Of a stretch of 64,000 nucleotides of DNA, positions 9,876 to 23,000 are shown one piece after another. The DNA comes from Daphnia carinata (taxonomy: Eukaryota > Arthropoda > Branchiopoda > Diplostraca > Daphniidae): NCBI RefSeq assembly GCF_022539665.2, contig NC_081339.1, positions 3,162,017 through 3,226,016 on the forward strand, written 5' to 3'. The notes under the pieces are model-generated. The model saw only the letters and a list, made by a program, of their open reading frames with translations. It did not search any database and had not been told where the DNA came from. Position 1 is the stretch's first letter. Each line of letters begins with the position of its first letter. Made by a program: the position numbers and the translations under genes.

Positions 9876-12800
9876 CTGTGCGAGTAATTAAAATAAAAAA
9901 TGAACATTGATTAATTTAAAGTCTCATCGAAGATGACAAAATGTAGGGCTCAATTACGATCTTTGGCTGCTGCTCTGGACGTGATGAGACTGGAAGCCGA
10001 TCGCTCGTAAGGTCCGTCGTAGACGAACTGCACTTGGTAATTATCGGCCGTCAGCTCCTGGCGGGCGGCCTTAAGCAACGGGTAACGTCCCGAGCCGCAG
10101 TGTCCACGGAAGTCGTCCATATCGAGAGAGTAGAGCATAGCACCGCCGAAACCTTGTTCCTTCAACCAGCTCACCTAAAAATCAAAACCTTTATTACAAC
10201 AGCTTGTCTTTTTTTAAACAAATTCATTGCTTGTTTTTGATATTTACTTTAGTGCGAAGACTGCGCTCGTCGTCGAATCCGACCCATTGGTCGTCACGGT
10301 AAGCGAACGGCACCTGTTGTTCGTTGTCCCAGACGAGAGTCGTGTTGTCTTCTTGGAGGAAATCGCACACCTGCGTAGCGGGAGTTTAGAAGCACGAGAA
10401 TTCTGTTACATAACGGCCCCAACAGACACACACACACACACGCAAAAATAGGATAATTCTTCTTCCACGGTACCTCATAGTAAGCCAAGAAACCAGCTTC
10501 GGAAGTATAAGGGCCTGGAATTCCACCGCCGCTGGCTGGCGAACCGATGTCGAATTTAGATAAATCGGCCAATGTGAACGTCCTGCCGAATGTGGGCATA
10601 CCGATCATAATTTTCTCAGCTGGAGCTCCGAGTTTGACCCATTCACGTGCTCCGTAATCCTATTTTTCCAGTTACAAAACAATCATTAAATCACGAGTTG
10701 CTGCAACCGTTTTGCGGGGTTTTTTTTCCCCGAAAATGGAAGGAGGGCAAATCAAAATGCAAAGTGGGACGATGAACAAATGAAAGGTAAAATTGAAGGC
10801 AAACGTACGACAGTGAGCTTCCTTTGATGGCTGGCGGCCGTTTCCAGAGGGAAGAGTGGACTGTTGTGACCGACCTGGCCCTCCCAGTGCCCATGGAAGT
10901 CGTAGGTCATGACGTTGAGAAAGTCGACATACTTGACGACTTCAGGGACGTCGTAACCTGCAGCGATGGCTTCTGGGCTGGCCGGCACGGCAGCCGTCAG
11001 CAAGAGACGTGGCAATTTGTTGGTAACGGCTTCACCCTCGAAAGCTAATCGGAGCTCTTTAATAAGGTTGAGGAAGGACGCCCGGTCGTCCGCACCCCTG
11101 TCAATTTTTCAAAAAATACCATAAAAAAAAAAAAGGGTCAGTGAGAATTTTTTACTAGTCATTTGCATAATTCCAATTACTACCTAGGGTACTCCCAATC
11201 AATGTCCAATCCGTCGAAATTGTTGGCACGCAGAAACTCGGTCGAATCGTAGACAAACTGGTTCATGCGAAAGATGTTGGAGGTGAGCTCCTTGAACGGG
11301 CCGGATCCGACAGCCCAGCCGCCGATGGCCAAGATGATTTTCAGTTCAGGGTTTTTCGTTCGCAGGTTTTGGATGCGAGCGTGAACGTCTGTTGCGTCAC
11401 CTTCGACGGCCACGCTGACACGCTGACGTGGCTTCCTGTTACCAGAATCGGCATTCTGCTTGATGCCACTGTCGCCGCCAACGAGCGAAAGTCTGTAATC
11501 CTTCAGCGCTCCGAATGCGTAAACCAAATGAGTGCACAACTAAATGAAAAAGAAAAAAGGAAAAATGTTATATCCAATCACCGTTGACACGATTAATACG
11601 GGAACATTTTCCCGTTGAAATTCAAACTGATTTGGACATTTTTTTTTTTAGGTTACCTCAACATTGACGTCCTCCGGAGTGAAACGGCCCAAACCAGGTC
11701 GATTGGCCGACCAACTGGTGTAATAACAAATCGTTTTCGCGTTGCTACCTGTTTGCGTGTGTTTTCCCCCCGCCGTCAGTAGAGCGAGTGAAAATAAAAA
11801 AAAAAAAAAAAATGATATCCATCGCGAATCGTGAACGGGAGAAAAAGAGAGAAAGAAAAAGGAAATTGGCGTTGTAATAAAATGAAAAGAGCGTTGGACT
11901 TTTAGTGTTTAATGTACCGTTGACGGGCGCTGCATTTGGAATGTTGGGCAAGATCAATTGCGGCTTCTTTGTTGACACTTTGTTGAGTATGTCCGATAAC
12001 GAAATTTGAATGGGCGGTGGGAGAGTGGTAGCCGTAAGGGAGATGGTGGGCACTTCTTGGGCCCAGTCGACGTCTTTGCCCGGTCGGGGGACGCCTCGCA
12101 ATTCCTCCCTTTAAAAAAAAATAAATCAAAAAAAAAAAAAAAAAAAAAAAAATGGTCACACTACGCTGTCACATTCTGTTCACCCACTTTTTACGATTTG
12201 ACAAGTTTTTTCGAGAAACTTAACGGCCATTACGAGTTCGACCCGTATGACAACCATCGTTTTCTAAAGAAATCGAGCGAACCTCATAGCTCCAATGAGC
12301 GGATTTTTGACGTTGTTGCCGCAAACGGTGCCGGTGAAATCGTCCATGTCCAGGGTCCACACCATGGCGCCGCCAAAGTTATTCTTTTTGATCCAGCTCA
12401 TTTTGTTGCGAATGGCCCTTTCGTCGTCGAAACCGACCCATTGATCGCCCATCACCAGATAAGGCACTTGCATTTCATCGTCCCAAATGTAAGTGGCTTT
12501 GCCCGATCTCAGCATTTCGCAAACCTAAACATTCACACGACACGTTTTTGTTTTAAATACACGTTTGAAAGAAAAATGATGGCAGTTTCGAGCGTTCAGA
12601 CCTCGTAATAGGCGAGGAAGCCGGCTTCACGGGTGTAGACGCCGGCCGTGCCGCCGCCGCTGGCCGGTTCATTGACGATGAATCGGTTCGGATCAGTCAG
12701 CGTGAAAGAGCGGCCGTAAGTGCCCATTCCGATGATGAGCTTCTCACGGGGAGCGCCGAGTCGGACCCACAAATTGGAAGCGTGGTCGACGGACAGCTGT

Positions 12801-15660
12801 TTGCGCCATTCAGAGTCGGACGAAGGCGAGAAGAGCGGAGCGTTGTGACCGACCGTGTTCTCCCATTTGCCGTGGAAATCGTAGGCCATGACGTTGATAA
12901 AGTCCAGGTAACTGGACACGGCCGGAACGTCGTAGCCTCCGTTGATGTTGTCCGGCCCGACGGGGACGGCGGCCGTCAACAAAAGACGAGGACGCTTGAA
13001 TTCCTGCGATTCCGCCTCGAAGGCTTCGCGCAATTCTGTCGAAAACACACAAAAAAAAAAAAACCAAGTCAAATGGAATTTCATGGTCGAACTTTTTGTG
13101 ATTATGCATTCGCCTTTCTCTCACCAGTCTCCCCTTCTCTCTTTTCCTTTTTTTTTTTTAAGTCTTTTTTCTTTTTTTCAACGTAATTTTTACCTTTCAA
13201 AAGGGAAACAAAGTTGCGTTTATCATCGGCTCCTTTCGGGTACTCCCAATCGAGATCGAGTCCGTCGAATCCGTGTTGGCGCAAGAACGGTATGGCGCTA
13301 AAGACGAAGGTCTGTCGAGCGTAACGGGTGGCCGACATCTCCTTGAATTTGGCCGTGCCGAACGTCCATCCACCTGATCAATCCCAACGATTTTTTTAAA
13401 TTTGAGATGATTAAATAAGAAACAAATAAAAAATAAATCCGGAATTCAATCCGAAATGGAATCCTGACCGATAGCGAGCAGAACCTTGAGGTCCGGGTTG
13501 CTGTTTTTGAGGGCCATCATGCGCTCGTAGAGGCCGACCTTGCCGTCGACTGACTCGTCGTTGGCCTCCAACGAGCTCAGCTTGCCTTTCTTCATCCATC
13601 CGAAAGCGTAGATGATGTGGGTGCAGAGATGGGGATCGATATCTTCCGGGAGGTATTTGCCCGTTTTCGGACGGTATTGAGCCCAATTGGTGAAATAGCA
13701 GACGATTTTGTAGCCCTTGTCGGCGTTGCCGCTGCCTACTGGCCTCACCACATTCTTGTCGTCGTTCTTGTTGCTTAAGGCCGTCGACAGTCCGCCAGGG
13801 GCGACGGGTTTGCGCATGCCCGGTCGCCGCGATGGACGCTGGAAAATGCTCTTTGGCGTCGTGGTGGGTGCGCCAGTCGGCGCCGAAGTGGTGGACGACG
13901 GTCGAGTTAATCCGCCGCCCGGCCGTCGGATGAACGGCGTCGGCTCCGTCGCACCAGTCTCTTCCTTTTCGGCGCTGGCAATTGTCGTCGATCCGAACGG
14001 TTTCTTCGTCGGTCGGATGAGACGGTTGCGCACGACGCTGTTGCCCACGCTGGCCGCGGCCGATAGGGGATCTCTCCTTCTCAACGGCCGGCGTACTTTT
14101 GATTCAGCTATTTTTTATATATATATTTTTTTTTAAATAAAAGCAAGTGTAAAAATAATTAAGAAATGAAAGAGAATATATCATGGGTGAATGGGAACAG
14201 TTTTGTAAGGAGAAAAACACAAGACAAAGGTAAAATGCCCCAAACGGACGTGAATTACGCAATTAAGAGCCTTTTTCAGTAGTTTTGGAGCGAAAACCAA
14301 TTTTCGAGCTATTTTCTTTTCTTTTTTTTTTGTTTGTTTGTTTGAAAAGTTCTGGTTTCGGTATCGAATTAGACGGTGGCCGCCATTCGTCCAAGTATGG
14401 TTTCTACCCGAGTGTCCTTCTTCTTTCTTATTTCCAAACCCATATTTGATCGGCAGGCATGTTTTCGTGACTTTTACTTTGTTGAGCTATTTAACCGGAC
14501 GAAAAAAAAAAAAAAAAAAAAAAAAAAGAATGACCACACGAAATCAACTGAACGAAAGGTGAAAATAGGCATACAACTAAACAAACTCAAACAGAAAAAT
14601 GCCTACAGTTTGTTTTGTTTTGGTTTTTTTTTTACCCCCTTTTTTCTTTTTCTTTTTAACTCTACTTTCAAACTAAACGATAGAATTATCGTCCTATTGG
14701 TCAAGAACAAACCCAACAAAAAGGAATGAAAAAAAAAAAAGAGAGAGGAGTCCTTGAAGTGCAAACTGTTTTGCGGTGTGGTGAGAATTTAAAACGAAAC
14801 AAAATTCAAACTGACCGTCGTTCATTCGTTTCGTTTTTTTTTTCTTCTTCATTCGAACAATTTTTTTTTTTTTTTCAGACATAAAAAGCAGCTAAGGGCG
14901 CACACGAAAACTGATAAAAAGGACTTCTCAGATTTCTTTTTTGATTCCATCTGTGGTATATATACATCTCTCTCTCTCTTTCTATGCCTTTCCTTTCGTT
15001 ATTTTGCGATGATGGACGGTGGGCTCGTCGGCTCGTCTGATTGGGAACTCTCGCCCAAAAACAGGACCCCCCTCCCGCGCGTGCAAGTGAAAGTCCCGAC
15101 GCTGCAATAAAATGAAATAAACTTTTTTTTTTCTTTTCTTTTCTTTTTCTTTCAAGTTTATTTTATTTTTTTTTTTTTTTTCTAGTTAAATAAATTTTCC
15201 CGTTATTCGTTCGCGATGAATGCGACCGTATATAGGAGTGGATAGGTGATATCTTTATATGCGAGCTACGTGGAATGCTATTGATGCCATTGGTCACCGG
15301 AGAGCTCGTTATTTATTTTATTTCTCACGTTTTTTTTTTCGTCGGGCTTCAATTGTTTTGCATATGCGGTCATCGGCCAAAAAAACCGGGAAGAGGCGAC
15401 TGAAAAAAAATAAGCCAAGACGACGAGTTTTTCCCGTTTAAAAGAGAGAGGGGACGAAGACGTTTCCAACACTTTAAGCGACAAGCTAAAACAGCGCGCT
15501 AGTAACAAGTCGTGAGTGAAATCCGATGCTGACAACTCACGTGACTGCTGTGTTTCATTTGAATCTTTTTGGTCAGTTCCTATTTGCTCAGTGCTCCCGT
15601 TGAAATAAGGAAAAAAAGAGAATACACACGCACACACAACACGAAAAGAAAACAAGAACC

Positions 15661-15692
<32 letters not shown>

Positions 15693-16813
15693 AGTTAGAC
15701 GTACTAACTCTCGGTCGGGGGATCTATTTACTGTGTGACCGTATGTCTTTCTCTTTTTCTTTCATAGCTCCGTTATGCACTGCCACCGTAGACAACTGTA
15801 CACAAATTAAAAACAACTCACTTTATAAATAAGTAAACCCGACACGTACGCACAAAAAAAAAAAAAAAAAAAAAAAAAGGCGGAGAAAGGTGTCGGCGCC
15901 TTTAGCGTGAATCACAGTGGGCCCATTATTTTTTAAACCTTTGATTGATTTATTTTTGTGGTACTTAAAAAGGAAAAAAAAAAAAAAGGATCTACAGTGT
16001 CGGCGTGTGTACGTACGAGGGACTTTGAATGCAGGGGGGGGGGGGGGGGCCGATGACTGGAAAGTGAAAGGTGAAAGGATCTATTGTATACGGCGTGATT
16101 TTTCATGACGCCCGCACTGCTGGACCTTCTTTTGTATTTCGTTAAAACAAATCGGCAAACGATGTGGTTCAACTACTCGGCCCTTTTGCAACGCGTCTCG
16201 CTCTTCTCAACGGGGCAAGTTGCAATAAGAGAAAGGGTCTTCTCTCTATTCTCTATATGCTAATAGTATGCGTCCCGTACAGACTCAAGATTGCAAAGAC
16301 GGAGGAAGCCGCAACCGCCAGACGGCAGTGCATCAAGCAGGTGAACTCATCAACCTGGCCCGCCATATAGCGACTTTCCCCTTACGCCAGACTGCCGGTC
16401 TCTCTCTCTCTCTCTCGTTCTTATTCATTCTCCTTTCTCTATCCTCTAAAACGATTCACCAAGTCTTCCCTTTTTCATTTTTTTTTTTTTCTTTCAGTTT
16501 TTGTTGCGTCTCCGGCCCGCAGAGAAAAACTTTCACTACTCACAAGAACTCTTACGACTCTGCACTAAAAAACAGACACGCAGCTTCGACCTACCCTAAA
16601 AATAACATCAGCATATAACACATACAAAAGAAGGTAGAAAAGCAAAAGAAAAAAGGAGCGTGCGGTAATTATGATGATGATGATCGTGTGGGGACATTTG
16701 AGTAACTTACCGTCTACGGTGGCCGTGATGAGCGCCAAAACGAGAAGGAAGACGGCTACCAGAGCCGCCAGCCGCCCTATCCTCAAGTGTTGGCATCCTT
16801 TGAAAGCGGCAAC
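9583..16813 (-). CDS. Cht7: Group III chitinase, two GH18 domains plus chitin-binding domain (5' exon missing)
   Basis: Endochitinase cleaving beta-1,4-linked GlcNAc, probably membrane-anchored or secreted and acting on cuticle. Fourteen exons join with canonical GT-AG sites and matching phases: 16711-16813, 13469-14107, 13194-13373, 12602-13035, 12283-12524, 11918-12108, 11657-11748, 11184-11539, 10809-11097, 10474-10659, 10248-10370, 9958-10174, 9726-9875, 9583-9650 (3270 nt, 1089 aa). In order: a membrane helix (LAALVAVFLLVLALITA), a Ser/Thr/Pro-rich stretch, GH18-1 (LLAIGGWTFG; FDGLDLDWEYP with catalytic Glu; MAYDFHG; GAMVWTLDMDDF), a linker, GH18-2 (LAIGGWAVG; FDGLDIDWEYP; MTYDFHG; GAMLYSLDMDDF), and a six-Cys CBM14 domain. 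This is the Cht7 layout. The first listed exon has no ATG, so at least one upstream exon exists. Domain 2 has Tyr where domain 1 has the active-site Trp. Confidence 0.95.
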
Positions 16814-17991
16814 CTACACCAAACGATAAAAAACAAACAAACAAACAAATATATATATATACATTTTGATTCATTTATATTTTGAATAAAACAAAAAAAA
16901 AAAAAAAAAATAAATAATATTAATGTTCTTTTGGCGATGGAATGAATTAACAAAAATCAGAAAAGGAATTTTTTTTTTTCTGCGCATGTACAGGCAAAGA
17001 CATAGAGCGTTTTGTTGTGTTCCAAAAGATATCCATATAAGTCAAGGTGTTGATTGATTCCGTGATTTTTTTTCTTTTTTTTTTCTATACAAGCAAGTGT
17101 GTAAAAGAGTATAAAGTTCTTTTTTTTTTTTTCGTTAAAATAAACGCAAAAAAAAAGGATATTGTATGAATGGTCCGGCGTGTGGGACTTTACGCCTTGG
17201 CCGGGGTGAAATCGTCGCCAACGGGCAGGAAGAAAGGGGAAAAAAAAATGTTTTCTTTTTAAACAGCCGATTGTTAAAAAAAACGTGAGAGGAATGTTGG
17301 TAAAAGAAATTCTTTTGTCTTGTGATGGATCACGGCCGATTGGATCACGTAATAGCCCTAGAGTCTCATGTGGTCAAATGACCGGATGGGAGGCGAGCAG
17401 GGGCCACCGCAAACGTTGCGGTCAAGAAACGAGTCACGAAAGGCAAAAAAAAAGGAAGGGGACAACTTAATAATTCCGTCAATTATTCGAAAAAAAAAAA
17501 AAAAAAAAAGACAAGAGCAGCCTTTAAGTCAAGGAAAGCGCGAGACACACAAATAGAAAGTGTTGGGGGATATATAGGTAAAACAGATCCATACAATATA
17601 CGTTAGACACAATCGGAAAGTAAAAGTGCGTGTCATTACGTCTTTTTTTTTTGCTTGTTTGTCGTTTCGCTTGCCCGTTGTGTCTAAGGTTGAACAACAC
17701 ATCACGGCTAAACGGGAAAAAAACAATAGAGAACATCCAAGGTTTTTTCTTTAAAGAGAAAACCAAAGAAAAACGAGGGGGGGGGGGGGAATCGATTGCT
17801 TTTTTACGAGTCTAAATATAGTGAACACTTGTGTTTGGCCTTTTGAAAGATTATTAAAAAAAAAAAAAAAACTCCCACTCTGACACCTGACCACGTCTAT
17901 GTCCAGTTGTTTTTGGTTTGTGAGAGACAAATAAATGACGTCAGAACAAAACCAAACAAAAAAGCCTTGGGACCTCGATTTTGATCGCAGA
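16814..17991. other. Region upstream of the chitinase transmembrane exon; first exon not found
   Basis: The DNA is dominated by T and A runs. I could not find the ATG exon that must precede 16813; it must end in phase 0. A short minus-strand string ending VGDDFTPAKA and stop (17190 to about 17230) looks protein-like but lacks an acceptor. A palindromic TGACGTCA (CRE) sits at 17936-17943. Confidence 0.4.
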
Positions 17992-18224
17992 TTATAGAAA
18001 CAGATAGAAGGCGATGAGGGCCAGCAGCGATATCAGTAAATGGACGAAAAGGACCTGGGCGGCCACCACCATCACACGCTCGACTTTTCCCCCCTTTAAA
18101 AACAACAAAAAAAAAACAAACAAAAAAACTATCGTCCATTTGTTTTTGTTTTTCTATTCACTTGGTTTGACTGTAAAACTAAAACGAACGCAGCGAATAC
18201 AATGGCGCCCGCCCAAGCCGTTGG
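17992..18224 (-). CDS. 3' end of an unknown multi-pass membrane protein (two exons)
   Basis: Exon 18162-18224 follows a good acceptor (CTATTCCTTTTAG) and reads PTAWAGAIVFAAFVLVLQSNQ to a GTGAAT donor. After a 68-bp intron, exon 17992-18093 continues in phase 0 with GGKVERVMVVAAQ and a second hydrophobic helix ending IAFYLFL and TAA. Two membrane helices with a short polar loop, meeting exactly in phase across a normal-sized intron, are better than chance. Upstream exons were not found; they would lie at higher coordinates. The second exon alone could be read as a 26-residue single-helix peptide, but the matched upstream exon argues for a longer tetraspan-like protein. I do not recognise the family. 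Confidence 0.5.
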
Positions 18225-19988
18225 CTAAAAGGAATAGCCCCAAAAAGCAGGTATACAAATGCACACGCACACACACACACATACACACATCAAATGCGAA
18301 ACGAAAGAACAAAAATCGAGTGTGTTACGTAAAAGAACAGCATCGCATGTCTACAGCTGTACAAACACGGCGAAAGAATTCTGAGTTTTTGGCTAGAGCC
18401 AGAAAGCCCGACCACGCCCTTATTCCTATACTAATTTTTTTGAGCTCCGATGTACAGGTGTCTGTGTCGTGGAAGACCTTCAAATTCTTCTCTTTTTTTT
18501 TTTTTTTGGCACAAAAACAGAATTTAATTCGAGCGCCTTTTTTTTTTTTGGGTATAATTCGCCGTTAAAAAAAATAATAAATAAATCGTGATTCACGCGT
18601 TTAAAGTGTTACACACACAAACGGGTGGAGGGGGGGGGCAGGGGATTGCAATTTGACCATGAAGATATGTCCCCCATTTCTGTTTTTCTTCAATGCACTT
18701 TGCTTGTTGACAATTCGTGAACGAAAAAGGCGGGGGAGTCAAAGCGGGAGGTCTTTTGCAACGAGACCTACCAACACGATCGGCGTCACGAGCTCTCGCA
18801 TTTTGTTGTGAAAGAAAGTGCGTTCGTTTCACGTTTGCGTACAAGTGCAAGACGGTGTCTCTTTCGTGTGCGTATTTGCCAAGAAGAAAATGCTCCGTGA
18901 TTGATAGGTGGGGAGAAATTATATGGGACGGCAAACTCCCCACCTGTCCTATCGTTTGGCCAAACGTCCGAAAGACATCGGGTACAGACAGACAACGAGA
19001 GCAAAGCAAAGCCGGTCAAAAAAAAAACAGCACAAATTAACATCGACTAAATATGGCGAAATATGAAGCCAAACGGAATGGGCTTTTTCTCCGTATCAAC
19101 TTATCAGCTGTTGTGTTTCTTTTTTTTATTTCTGTGCACCCAGCCAGAAATAGAGAGAAATGGACAGCTGTGTGTGTGTGTGTGTGCATTACATTATAGC
19201 TCGAGATGCATGCAATATGAAAAGCGAGTCTGACATCAGCGTCTCAAGGTGAACAAGGTGTACACATTACATTTTAGTGCACACACACACACACACACAC
19301 ATTTTTCTTCTTTCGCACAGTTGCTGATTACCATTGAAACCTTGTTGTCTTCAAACCCCGAACTTGCCCATTAGCAAAGGGTTGGGTTATAATCTTCTGC
19401 TTGCTGTCCGAATGCTATCTCATTTAATGATTATTAACAATAAGACAGGCAGGTGGGGTTGCATATCAAGGACAAGGCGATTTTAGGAATCGTCGAGTTT
19501 TTTTGTTTTTTTTTTCTACCTAAAGAAGCGGATTGCGATTTGTGGGTCGTGTCCAAAAGGACATGACCGACAAGGTCATTTTTTTTTTTGCACCACACAC
19601 GAGTTATACAAGCGAAAAAAAAAAAAAAAGAAGAAGAGGAATGAAACAAGTCTTCCGGGTTGGTCATGATATCCATCCCGCTTTTTTTTTTTTTTTTTTT
19701 TTTTCAATTTCTTTCTCTTTTTCTTTGTCGTTCCTCCCTTCTTACCACCTAGCGACCAGGTGAAAAGAATCTGTCCCTCCGTGCCCTGGAACGCAAGTTC
19801 GACCCACAAGATGCGCCACAAAAAGGGAAAAAAAAAATGTAATCATAATCATAAAAGAAGAAAAAAAGCAACGGGGGCAATGGTCTTTGGAAAAACATAT
19901 TGAATATTCTTGCACACGAAGGAATTGATGTTGTTGTTGTTGTTGTTGTTGTTGTTGGCATAGCGGGTTTCTTTGCCTCTGTGCGCAG

Positions 19989-20081
19989 TTCTCTAGGTCA
20001 ATCGTTCATAAAGCCGCAGCCCAGAGAGACACTGGCCCAATGCGGGGCAGAAGACCCACATGCCACCGAGAGCAACAACAG
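19989..20081 (+). other. Candidate plus-strand internal exon, 93 nt
   Basis: A model acceptor (TTTCTTTGCCTCTGTGCGCAG) and a consensus donor (CAACAG|GTGAGC) bound exactly 31 codons open in frame (FSRSIVHKAAAQ). A second frame is also open. It is an island of balanced composition inside simple-sequence DNA. No partner exon was identified, so the transcript and product are unknown. The opposite strand carries a start-to-stop 31-codon frame (19998-20093) with a signal-peptide-like start, MRAHLLLLSVACG. Confidence 0.3.
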
Positions 20082-20099
20082 GTGAGCGCGCATGTGTTA

Positions 20100-23000
20100 T
20101 TTCTTCCTTTTTTCTTCGCCCTTCTCTTCTTCTTCTTTTTTTTATTCCTCCACTTCTTTCCTTTTTCCTCTTTTGTTTTGCCCTTTTTTTTTTTTTTTTT
20201 TTTTTACTTTTGTCTTGTCTTTTTCTTTTAATGGATTCATTTCGAGTGAGGGTGGCGTTTAAAACAGTGCGCATATGCAGCTTTTTAAAACGAAAACAGA
20301 GAGAGAGAGAGAAGAAAAAGAACTTTGGAATAAATAAATTTATTATTATTATTATATTTTTGTAACAACCCGTCAACAGGCGGCGCCTTCGGGGGATCGG
20401 CACCGGCTCTTTTTTTTTTTTCTTCTTTCTCTCGCTCTCTCTGTTATTCCACTTTGATTTTATCCTTCACTTGATTCATGACCATCCGCTGCTGTCGTCA
20501 AGACCACGAACCGAAAAAGTACCGTACGTTTCAATCAACGTGCGAATACAATTCGAGCGTTACATTTACACACGCACACACACACACACAAAAAAAAAAA
20601 ATAAAAGGGACGAGAGGGTCTCGGGTATGGCGGGCAATTGTCGTGAATTTTTTGTTTTTCTTTCTCCCGGCGATGTCCGCGCGGCCACAGGGAAAAATTC
20701 AAAAAATAAAAGACAAAAGAATCACGAAAAGGCGAATAAAAACACTAGCGCAGCTGAGCTTTGTCACCTACTGACCGTATTTCCTACCCCGCCCAGGTGT
20801 GTCATAAAATAACTGGGAATTCTTTCTGTAAAGAAAAAAAAAAATCCCAGCCCGTCCGCCCCCACGCAAAAAAAAAAAAAAAAAAAAAAAAAAATAAAAA
20901 AGAAGAAATTCTTTCGCATCCGCAGCTCGACGATTGAAGTCATTCCAATTACCGCCTGACATTTCAATTCAAATATCGCCATTTCATTTTTGAACGAATT
21001 TGTTTGGTTTTTAATTCAGCCGCATTTTTCGATTCATTTTTTTTTTTTTTTTTTTTTTTTTGCTTTTGTTTTTGAAACGAGAAAATAAAAGACACAAGCC
21101 GTTCGTGATAAACAGACGATAGGGAGAGAGAGAGAGAGAGAGAGGGTCACCGGTGACCTAGAAATGAACTCTTTTTGATTCTCTCTCTTTCTCTTTCTCT
21201 CTCTCTCTCTCTCTGTCTTTTCCATGTTGCTCCTTCTACATCATCATCACCATATTCTTCTTCATTTTCTTCTTCGCTTTTTTTTTTTCTTCTCCTCCCG
21301 ATTCGAAATCGGATATTCATTTCTTCCTATGGTTTTTAAATTTTTGAAAACAAAAATAAAGCGAAACGATCGATTTTTTTTTTTTTAAACGTTCAATCAA
21401 CTTGAAACGTTTGTTAAACTTAAAAAGAAAAAATTTCGTCGTTCGGTCACGGCTCGCTCCACTAATTTTTCTGAATCAAAATGAAATCATCGCGGCTTGC
21501 CGATTTGTTTCGAGGAGAGGGGGGAGGGAGGGAGAGCTAGCGTGACACATATTTCCAACGAGAACGCGGGACCAGTTGGGGGAAGGGAGGCAAACGAAAA
21601 CAAAGACAAACAACGACAAACAAACGAAACAAACGAAAAAAAAAAAAAACAAAAAACTAATTCGAAAATGAATTGTTACCATTTTTTTTTGTGATTAGAA
21701 GCGGATCGCTCGTTGTTGCAGGATGTTCGGGGAAGGAAATAGAAAATGCGGACGGGCAGATCCGTCAGACGATCAGGCCGTGGTGGGAAACGAAGATGTA
21801 GCCCCAAAAAAAAAATTTGCACAGCACAGCAACTGATAGAGTTTTTGTCAAACCGGTGGGATTTCGACCGAACCGAAACGGCCTTTGTGTTTCAAAAGCA
21901 AAAAAAAAAAAATCTGATCTCCACTTGACGTTGATGCGATCCTTCTCAAAGTGTTTCCCAAGAATGAATGAATTCACAGGAATTCACCCTTCGTCAAAGA
22001 AAACAAAACAAATGGGAGTAGTTTCGATTCAATTGGCACTTGTTTCGTGTTTTTTTTTTTTTCAAAAAGAAAATGATTCTAAATTTTGCCGAGACGAGAT
22101 TTGCAATTTAAAAAAACAAAACAAAACAAAACAAAAAACGCGAAAAAAAAAAAAAATTGTTGGCGATCGAAAGAAAATCGGAGATTAGAGAAGGAAATGA
22201 AAACCAATAAAGTGAGTGCTTTAGAGGGTCCGCTTGGCTGGCCGTCTGGATGGCAACTGACTGGGCCACTGAGGTCTCTCTTTTCTTCTACCTGCTCGTT
22301 TTTTTTTTTTTTTTTTTTTTTTTTTTTGTTTTTTTTTTTTTGTTTGGGTGCTGCCTTACGAAGTGGTGGGAGCTGGTGGGGTTTTTCTTCTTCTTCTTTT
22401 TCCTTTTTCCTTCCTTCGTCCCACCTTGTTAGCCACCTAGCGGGGGTTAGTACTGCCCGTGCACACACACAACGTAGTTGTATATATTTACCGTAGACTC
22501 TCTAGCCATGCAACAACCCTCCCTCCCCCTGCTGCTGCCTTCAAAATTCAGAAGGAAAAAAAAAAAAAAAAAAAACACCGTTTCGGAATGACAGGTTAGG
22601 GCCCCCCCCCCCCCCGGTGTCACTCAGTTTGTGTGTAACTGTGTATGCACTGGCAAAAAAAGAAAAAAAGTTTCTTAACACACACACACACACATACAGA
22701 GAGAGATAGAAAGAGAGAGAGAGAACAGTCGAAGTACAGCAGACATTTTGGAGGGGAGCTGCTTGAAAAGACACCTTTCTCCTCTGTTGCTTGCTGTTGC
22801 AGCTCCCCTAACAATATGTGTTGGACGTAATACACCCGGTTTTCTCGTGTTGCCATATTTATTTTATTTCCATTTTCCTTTTTTTCTTTTTCTTTTTAAA
22901 TTTAGTCTACGTTTTTTTTTTTTTCGTCCGTCTATTGGCACACGCTCTCTTTCATTCAATTTTATTTGTGCGCACTCGAGAGAGCGGGAAACCATTTTCG

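Noticed and set aside
17190-17230. Minus-strand exon ending VGDDFTPAKA as part of the chitinase
   Set aside because: It ends in its own stop, has no AG acceptor upstream, and cannot splice in phase to 16813.
17992-18072. A 26-residue sarcolamban/phospholamban-like micropeptide
   Set aside because: The ATG-to-stop peptide does resemble one, but the exon extends in frame to an acceptor and joins a second hydrophobic exon in phase, so a longer membrane protein is likelier.
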